Part shown: piece after piece, positions 5,906 to 10,051 of the stretch
Layout of the letters: the number at the start of each line of letters is the position of its first letter
Numbering within the stretch: the first letter of the stretch is position 1
Source of the DNA: UJ101 sp047975265
Lineage (GTDB): Bacteria > Bacteroidota > Bacteroidia > Flavobacteriales > UJ101
Reading direction: 5' to 3'
DNA length: 10,051 bases
NCBI GenBank assembly: GCA_047975265.1
Contig: JBKEDE010000056.1
Span: forward strand, 1-10,051
Translations under genes and position numbers: made by a program
Notes under the pieces: model-generated
Databases searched by the model: none
Told to the model about the DNA's origin: nothing
What the model saw: the letters and a program-made list of their open reading frames with translations, nothing else

Positions 5906-7261
5906 TTAAAATCCTAAAATTATTTTGGCGATTGAAAAATACAATAAAATTCCCAAAATATCATTACTGGTTGTGATAAAAGGACCTGTGGCAAGGGCAG
6001 GATCTATCCCTTTGTTGTGTAAAATAATAGGTACTAAAGTTCCTACAAAACCGGCTAATATAATTACCATCATTAACGAAAGGGCAATAGTAAGTGCCGT
6101 TAACCACTGAATACCTATAATAGAACCGAAAAGAATAATTAAAGTAGATAAAACCAATCCGGTTACCAAACTCAAACCAAATTCTTTCAATAATCGGGTA
6201 GAAAGTTTTCCTTTTAAATCATCATTTGCAATAGCTTGTACAATAATGGCTGAGGATTGTACTCCTACATTTCCTGCCATGGCAGCAATTAGAGGTGTAA
6301 AGAAAAACAATTCAGGAAAACTAGATAATGCTCCACCAAATCCGCTCATAATCCGACCACTGGCAAATCCTCCAAAAAGTCCTAATACCAACCAAGGTAA
6401 TCGAGCTTTAGTTAATTTCCAAATGGTATCATCTGAGTCAACATCTTGCGAAATACCCGATGCTAACTGATAATCTTTTTCGGCTTCTTCTTTAATCACA
6501 TCGACAACATCATCAATCGAAATACGCCCTACCAAACGATTCATCTCATCTACCACCGGAATTTCATACAAATCATACTTACTCATGACATTGGCTACTT
6601 CAACATCAGAATCTTTTACAAAAACATAATGAACATTATCACGGTAAATTTCCTCTACTTTTGTACGGGTAGAGGTTGTCAATAATTTTTTCAAGGAGAG
6701 TATTCCCAACAGAATATCGTGGTCATCTACAACATAAATCGTATTAACTTGCTCCATATCTTCCGCCTGTTTACGCATTTCTTTAACGCAGGTCAATACA
6801 TTCCATTCTTTATTTACCTTAATAAGCTCTTTCCCCATCAAACCTCCGGCAGTACTTTCATTATAACGTAATAGTTCTACGATATCTTTAGCTTGATTAA
6901 CATCGTCTAATTCAGCTATAACGGCTTCTTTCTGTTCTTCGGGGAGTTCACCTATAATGTCTGCTGCATCATCAGAATCAATTCCTTTGATAACCGATTC
7001 TGCAATTTCTTTTGAAGTAAGGTTCTGAAGGATTTTTTTTCGATCATCATTGTCAATTTCAAGAAATATATCAGAGGATAAATCATTATCTAAAATATCT
7101 AAAACATAGGCTTCGTCTTCTAATTCAAAATCATCCAATATTTCTGCAATGTCGGCAGGATGCATATCAGAAAGGGCTTCAATAATCACCTTATTATTCC
7201 GATTTTTTATATTATAAAGAAGTGTTTCTATAAATTCTGATATATTTTTTGTTTCAATCAT
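5906..7261 (-). CDS. mgtE: Magnesium transporter MgtE
   Basis: MgtE is a homodimeric inner-membrane Mg2+ channel gated by cytoplasmic Mg2+. The 451-residue protein has the complete domain order. An acidic helical N domain (about 1-130) is followed by paired CBS domains (about 135-260), a connecting plug helix, and a membrane domain with five helices (about 287-451). Conserved pore-region text includes GNVGVQSS (330-337), PALATGPF (421-428) and TTSNDILG (430-437), where Asp434 corresponds to the family's Mg2+-binding aspartate. Many acidic residues in the N and CBS domains fit the Mg2+-sensing role. The gene starts 21 bases after the rsmA stop and precedes the dehydrogenase by 19 bases, so it is cotranscribed. 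There is no room for a separate Mg2+ riboswitch. Confidence 0.96.
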   Translation of the reverse strand: MIETKNISEFIETLLYNIKNRNNKVIIEALSDMHPADIAEILDDFELEDEAYVLDILDNDLSSDIFLEIDNDDRKKILQNLTSKEIAESVIKGIDSDDAADIIGELPEEQKEAVIAELDDVNQAKDIVELLRYNESTAGGLMGKELIKVNKEWNVLTCVKEMRKQAEDMEQVNTIYVVDDHDILLGILSLKKLLTTSTRTKVEEIYRDNVHYVFVKDSDVEVANVMSKYDLYEIPVVDEMNRLVGRISIDDVVDVIKEEAEKDYQLASGISQDVDSDDTIWKLTKARLPWLVLGLFGGFASGRIMSGFGGALSSFPELFFFTPLIAAMAGNVGVQSSAIIVQAIANDDLKGKLSTRLLKEFGLSLVTGLVLSTLIILFGSIIGIQWLTALTIALSLMMVIILAGFVGTLVPIILHNKGIDPALATGPFITTSNDILGILLYFSIAKIILGF

Positions 7262-7282
7262 CTCATTTTTAATAAAATACGA

Positions 7283-8059
7283 TCATTCCTTACCTTTTTC
7301 AAAAAGTTTTGTCAATTCTACAAAATCTTCAACAGCTAATTGTTCGGGACGCAAGTTAAGAAATTTATGTTCTTTTAACGAATCTGAAATACTTAAACCT
7401 TTTAACGAATTACGCATGGTTTTTCGTCTTTGATTAAACGCCATTTTTACAACGGTTTTAAACAATCGGTTATCGCAGTCTAGCGTTTCATTTTTTCGTA
7501 GCAGGCGAATCACACCTGATTTTACTTTCGGAGGAGGATAAAATACATTTTCGTGTACAGTAAATAAATATTCTGCTTTATAGTAAGCCTGTATAAGAAC
7601 TGACAAAATTCCATACGTTTTATTCCCATGTTTAGCTACAACTCTTTCTGCCACTTCTTTTTGAAACATTCCGGCAAATTCAGGAATCCAATCTCGGTTT
7701 TCAATGGTTTTAAACAAAATTTGAGAAGAAATATGATAGGGAAAATTTCCTATTATGGCAAAAGATCCATTCAAATACTCTTGTATATTTAACTTTAAAA
7801 AATCACCTTCTATAATATGGTTTTTTAAAACAGGAAAATGCTCTTTTAAATACACAACCGACTCATTATCAATTTCTACCACATAAAGTTCTATTTCCTT
7901 CTTCTGTAAAAGAAATTGAGTCAAAATCCCCATTCCGGGTCCTATTTCCAATACTTTTTTATATCCCTCAAAACTCAAGGATTCTACCGTTTTTTGAGCG
8001 ATATTTTTATCTGTTAAAAAATGTTGTCCAAGATGTTTTTTAGCCTTTATTTTCCTCAT
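7283..8059 (-). CDS. rsmA: 16S rRNA (adenine1518/1519-N6)-dimethyltransferase RsmA (KsgA)
   Basis: RsmA dimethylates two adjacent adenines in helix 45 of 16S rRNA, a late checkpoint in small-subunit assembly. The 258-residue protein begins with the family signature KKHLGQHFLTD (7-17). It has the SAM-binding motif LEIGPGMG (37-44), the acidic ribose contact VEID (61-64), and the catalytic motif NFPY (105-108), the family's usual N[LF]PY form. The C-terminal RNA-binding region includes FNQRRKTMRNSLKG, also typical of KsgA. Length fits the family. It starts 4 bases after the DUF4286 gene and lies 21 bases before mgtE. Confidence 0.97.
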   Translation of the reverse strand: MRKIKAKKHLGQHFLTDKNIAQKTVESLSFEGYKKVLEIGPGMGILTQFLLQKKEIELYVVEIDNESVVYLKEHFPVLKNHIIEGDFLKLNIQEYLNGSFAIIGNFPYHISSQILFKTIENRDWIPEFAGMFQKEVAERVVAKHGNKTYGILSVLIQAYYKAEYLFTVHENVFYPPPKVKSGVIRLLRKNETLDCDNRLFKTVVKMAFNQRRKTMRNSLKGLSISDSLKEHKFLNLRPEQLAVEDFVELTKLFEKGKE

Positions 8060-8063
8060 TATT

Positions 8064-8381
8064 CTAAAAATTAAAATCTTGAGATAAATTTTTTAAAATA
8101 CTCTCAAAAGTTAATACTTTATCACCAAATATTTTTTGAAGTTCCGCTTTTAAAATCGGTAATCGTTTTTTCTCGAAGTGTGAAAAGGAAGCGGGTTGTT
8201 TTATATATAATTGCAAAGTAAAAGTATGCCCTGAGTTATGTTTTGACAGAACTTCAAAAGCCTCTAACTTTTCATGAAATTGGGCATTTTGAATTTCTAA
8301 AACAAATACTTCTTCAAACCATATTTTCCAATTTTCTAAAACTTGAGGCTCTATATTAAAGGTAATATTGTAAACGTACAT
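8064..8381 (-). CDS. DUF4286 family protein
   Basis: This 105-residue soluble protein begins MYVYNITFNIEPQVLENWKI, characteristic of the small DUF4286 family found widely in Bacteroidota. It has no signal peptide or membrane segment. Its predicted alternation of strands and helices resembles a small ferredoxin-like alpha/beta fold; that is inference. It is the first gene of the operon with rsmA, mgtE and the dehydrogenase, ending 4 bases before rsmA. Its function is unknown; the tight coupling to rsmA hints at a role near ribosome biogenesis, but this is context only. A perfect promoter -7 box lies 15 bases upstream. Confidence 0.85.
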   Translation of the reverse strand: MYVYNITFNIEPQVLENWKIWFEEVFVLEIQNAQFHEKLEAFEVLSKHNSGHTFTLQLYIKQPASFSHFEKKRLPILKAELQKIFGDKVLTFESILKNLSQDFNF

Positions 8382-8395
8382 AAACTCCTTTTCTA

Positions 8396-8403
8396 CAAAG
8401 GTA
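8396..8403 (-). promoter_or_regulatory. Promoter -7 box of the DUF4286-rsmA-mgtE-dehydrogenase operon
   Basis: On the minus strand TACCTTTG (8396-8403) matches TAnnTTTG exactly and lies 14 bases before the ATG. No clear TTTG box is visible 17-21 bases upstream, so only the -7 element is supported. The leader would be about 10 bases. Confidence 0.45.
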
Positions 8404-8435
8404 GGCGTTTATCTTTAAAATCCGGTTAATTTTTA

Positions 8436-8681
8436 TCAGTCCGTTATTTCAGTTCCATATTTATCCATTTCCGTTCCGCACTTTTTACAAGTATATCCTC
8501 CGTAAAGTGCTTGCCTTTGGTTTTTAGGCTTTCTTATTATCGGTTGTTTCTCATTGCATTTTGGACAATAAACTCGGTTTACGTTTATTCCAAGATGTGA
8601 AAATTTACTGCCTTTTTTTATGAATGCAAATGAAACGAATAAAGCCAATCCGATTAAAATTCCAACTATAATTGCGTTCAT
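8436..8681 (-). CDS. Small membrane-anchored zinc-ribbon protein
   Basis: This 81-residue protein has one N-terminal transmembrane segment (about 3-21, MNAIIVGILIGLALFVSFAF) followed by a short cytoplasmic domain. Two CxxC pairs, CPKC (39-42) and CKKC (65-68), form a probable zinc ribbon. A basic stretch (RKPKNQRQ, 50-57) and GGYTC separate the pairs. It follows the TPR gene by 22 bases on the same strand, so the two may be cotranscribed, and it ends 54 bases before the DUF4286 start. No specific function is recognised. The upstream leader lacks a Shine-Dalgarno sequence. The organisation is coherent enough that I believe it is a real gene. Confidence 0.8.
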   Translation of the reverse strand: MNAIIVGILIGLALFVSFAFIKKGSKFSHLGINVNRVYCPKCNEKQPIIRKPKNQRQALYGGYTCKKCGTEMDKYGTEITD

Positions 8682-8703
8682 TACTTTAAATAGGTGGTTT
8701 CTA

Positions 8704-9594
8704 TTATTTCAATTCCGTTATTTGTTGTTTTGCATATTCCTTAGCACTTTCGTCTCCATATTCAGCCGTCTTTTTATAATATTCAATTGCTTTTTTCTTA
8801 TCTCCTTTCAGTTTATATCCTTGGGCGATGTTTCCGAGAATGATATAATCTTTAGGATTAATTTTTTCAGCTTGCAAAAGAAATTTAATTCCTTTGTCAT
8901 ATTCTCCAGTCAGTAAATAGGTAATTGATAAATTGGATAAACTCTCAATATGATTTGGATAATATTCTAAAACTGTATTTGCAATCTCTCGCATATTTTT
9001 TAATAAATCTTCATTTCCGGTATTGTATAATTGTAACTGATAATTTTGAATGTCTAATAGAAATTCCTTTTCTTCACCATCATATTTTTTATTGTTTGTC
9101 CAAGTCCAATTATTATTGTTTTTAGCAGAGTACTCAATCGTTTTTAAAATTTCAGAAGTGAAATTTGTCCAATTAGGAATTTGTCCTAATGCATATATTT
9201 TTCCAAACCTCATATCAAGTCTATTTGGATAATGTTTAATTCCTTCATCAATTTTATCAAATCCTTTTTTTAATTCATTTTGGTCATAAAATATTTGGGT
9301 TCCTAAAAATCCGGCTGTTTGGTTTAAACTATCTTTTAAAATAAATCCTTCACTATCTGGCTTATCTTTTGTTAATGAAAGAACCTCTTGCTTCGACTTC
9401 ATAAAATGATAGTTAAAATAACTTGTGAAAAGTTCAGCATCTTCAGGATTTGTTGTTTGCCATTCGGTCAAAACTTTTAATTGGTTGATAGTATCATTGG
9501 TCTGAAAGTATTTTTGAAATTCAGATTGATAGTCTTGACTAAATCCCATTTGGGATATAAAAATCACAATTAAAGTTCCAAATATTTTTTTCAT
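8704..9594 (-). CDS. Secreted TPR-repeat protein
   Basis: This 296-residue protein has a Sec signal peptide (MKKIFGTLIVIFISQMGFSQ, probable cleavage after about residue 20; no lipobox cysteine). The mature part is helical. Two clear tetratricopeptide repeats lie at the C-terminus: about 213-246 (spelling ..SLSNLSITYLLTGEYDKGIK..) and about 247-280 (..LGNIAQGYKLKGDKKKAIEY..). The middle part is rich in asparagine, tryptophan and lysine and may hold degenerate repeats (residues 41-54 and 109-125 look TPR-like). TPR proteins mediate protein-protein contacts; the partner here is unknown. It is the first gene of a probable two-gene unit with the zinc-ribbon protein and has its own promoter upstream. 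Confidence 0.85.
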   Translation of the reverse strand: MKKIFGTLIVIFISQMGFSQDYQSEFQKYFQTNDTINQLKVLTEWQTTNPEDAELFTSYFNYHFMKSKQEVLSLTKDKPDSEGFILKDSLNQTAGFLGTQIFYDQNELKKGFDKIDEGIKHYPNRLDMRFGKIYALGQIPNWTNFTSEILKTIEYSAKNNNNWTWTNNKKYDGEEKEFLLDIQNYQLQLYNTGNEDLLKNMREIANTVLEYYPNHIESLSNLSITYLLTGEYDKGIKFLLQAEKINPKDYIILGNIAQGYKLKGDKKKAIEYYKKTAEYGDESAKEYAKQQITELK

Positions 9595-9619
9595 TTTAAG
9601 TCAAATTTCTATTATTCGC

Positions 9620-9651
9620 TAAATTTACTTAAAAAATAATAGAAATACAAG
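9620..9651 (-). promoter_or_regulatory. Putative promoter of the TPR-zinc ribbon unit
   Basis: On the minus strand CTTG (9648-9651) is followed after 20 bases by TAAATTTA (9620-9627), one base off the consensus in each box. Transcription would start about 20 bases before the ATG at 9594. Confidence 0.4.
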
Positions 9652-9890
9652 AAGAATATTGTCGGATTGCTTAACATTGTTAGAACACGTTTTTATTTTC
9701 AAACACCCTTATTTCATCCAGTTCAGCACTGCGTGCGGTTTGTTCGGGGTAAAGATTCTTTCCTTCTCCGAAATCATTAAACAAATAAGGCGTATTCCAT
9801 TAGTCATGGTCGGAAGATTTTTCTTCCGACTTTTTTGTTATAAAAGCACGAGGAAAAATTGTTATAAACACATGAATATCAGTCGTTTAA
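9652..9890. other. Gene-poor spacer between the TPR gene and the IS4 element
   Basis: No convincing gene lies here. The patch at about 9720-9815 is less AT-rich than its surroundings, and several frames stay open by chance or by relic. One minus-strand frame (9799 down to the stop at 9680-9682) reads as protein-like text of 39 residues ending ELDEIRVFENKNVF, but has no start codon and a stop directly before it. Another (9807 to 9709) begins with ATG and gives 32 residues. I treat these as possible remnants, not genes. An isolated plus-strand terminator hairpin lies at 9809-9836. Confidence 0.5.
9809..9836 (+). terminator. Strong rho-independent terminator, orphan
   Basis: GTCGGAAG (9809-9816) pairs perfectly with CTTCCGAC (9823-9830) around a 6-base loop, followed by six T (9831-9836). 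The T run lies only on the plus side. No plus-strand gene precedes it in the window, so it either ends a small RNA or relic, or shields the downstream element. Confidence 0.75.
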
Positions 9891-9922
9891 TTTGTTTTTG
9901 TGATTAATTTTTTGTATATTTT
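9891..9922 (+). promoter_or_regulatory. Putative promoter of the IS4-family transposase
   Basis: TTTG (9891-9894) is followed after 20 bases by TATATTTT (9915-9922), 20 bases before the transposase ATG. The spacing and boxes match the Bacteroidota promoter except for the last base. Confidence 0.5.
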
Positions 9923-9942
9923 CAACTGATAATCAAACAATT

Positions 9943-10051
9943 ATGTCAGTTTTTAAAGACCACAAAATATCTCTCAAACATGTTTTAGAGTTTATCCCTG
10001 AAGCACTTTTAAGCCATCTCTCTGCAACCACCAAAGTAGATTACTACAGCA
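9943..10051 (+). CDS. IS4-family transposase, N-terminal fragment (cut by window edge)
   Basis: The plus strand opens with ATG at 9943 and stays open to the window end. The 36 residues begin MSVFKDHKISLKHVLEFIPE and continue with text such as LLSHLSATTKVDYYS, which matches by recall the start of IS4-family DDE transposases widespread in Bacteroidota. The catalytic core lies beyond the window, so intactness is unknown. A promoter precedes it at 9891-9922. The left terminal inverted repeat of the element should lie somewhere between the hairpin at 9836 and the promoter, but I cannot place it without the other end. Confidence 0.75.
   Translation, partial: MSVFKDHKISLKHVLEFIPEALLSHLSATTKVDYYS

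Noticed and set aside
5925..6470. Plus-strand open frames inside mgtE
   Set aside because: They are antisense to conserved membrane helices, with no promoter or homology.
8385..8390. AAGGAG Shine-Dalgarno-like sequence before the DUF4286 gene
   Set aside because: Only 3 bases separate it from the ATG, and Bacteroidota rarely use Shine-Dalgarno pairing; probably coincidental.
9835..9868. Two copies of TTGTTATAAA 24 bases apart near the IS4 element
   Set aside because: Ten-base AT-rich repeats are expected by chance at this composition; too weak to call an IS end or binding site.
9659..9907. 82-codon plus-strand ORF across the hairpin
   Set aside because: It starts at a non-ATG codon, runs through a strong terminator, and its translation shows no recognisable domain.
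1..10051. CRISPR array, phage genes or a defence or biosynthetic cluster
   Set aside because: No spaced repeats, phage structural genes, nuclease/toxin pairs or biosynthetic modules are visible on either strand.

Overview
The window is AT-rich bacterial chromosome, most likely from a member of the Flavobacteriia (Bacteroidota). Three things support this. Upstream regions carry promoters of the Bacteroidota type (TTTG, about 17-20 bases, TAnnTTTG), and genes generally lack a Shine-Dalgarno sequence. The protein set is typical of the group: a DUF4286 protein, a lipoprotein-type SPFH protein, an ACT-less 2-hydroxyacid dehydrogenase and an NlpC/P60 lipoprotein. The transposases at the two ends resemble IS982 and IS4 elements of flavobacteria. 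The species cannot be named from this sequence.

Layout. Positions 1-163 hold the 5' part of an IS982-family transposase on the minus strand, inserted just after radA. Positions 252-2533 are a minus-strand unit: a 29-residue membrane peptide, an SPFH/prohibitin-like lipoprotein and the DNA-repair ATPase RadA. A compact divergent promoter region (about 2534-2638) separates it from dusB on the plus strand, which appears to start at a CTG codon at 2639. dusB converges on an NlpC/P60 lipoprotein gene with one base between the two stop codons. Positions 4375-4918 are a plus-strand translation unit: a strong promoter, tRNA-Glu, rpsT, a second identical tRNA-Glu, and a hairpin terminator that probably works in both directions.

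Positions 8381 down to 4942 are a tightly spaced minus-strand operon: DUF4286 protein, rsmA, mgtE and a D-2-hydroxyacid dehydrogenase. Further upstream on the same strand are a small membrane-anchored zinc-ribbon protein and a secreted TPR protein. From 9595 to 9942 there is no convincing gene. This stretch has a locally less AT-rich patch, an isolated plus-strand terminator hairpin and an IS4-type promoter. The window ends in the first 36 codons of an IS4-family transposase.

Most of the window is housekeeping: translation (rpsT, tRNA-Glu, rsmA, dusB), DNA repair (radA), magnesium transport (mgtE) and the cell envelope (NlpC/P60, SPFH). I see no defence island, CRISPR array, biosynthetic cluster or phage. 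The points worth a second look are the CTG start of dusB, the unannotated membrane peptide before the SPFH gene, the tRNA-rpsT-tRNA repeat sandwich, and the IS-flanked intergenic region at the right end.
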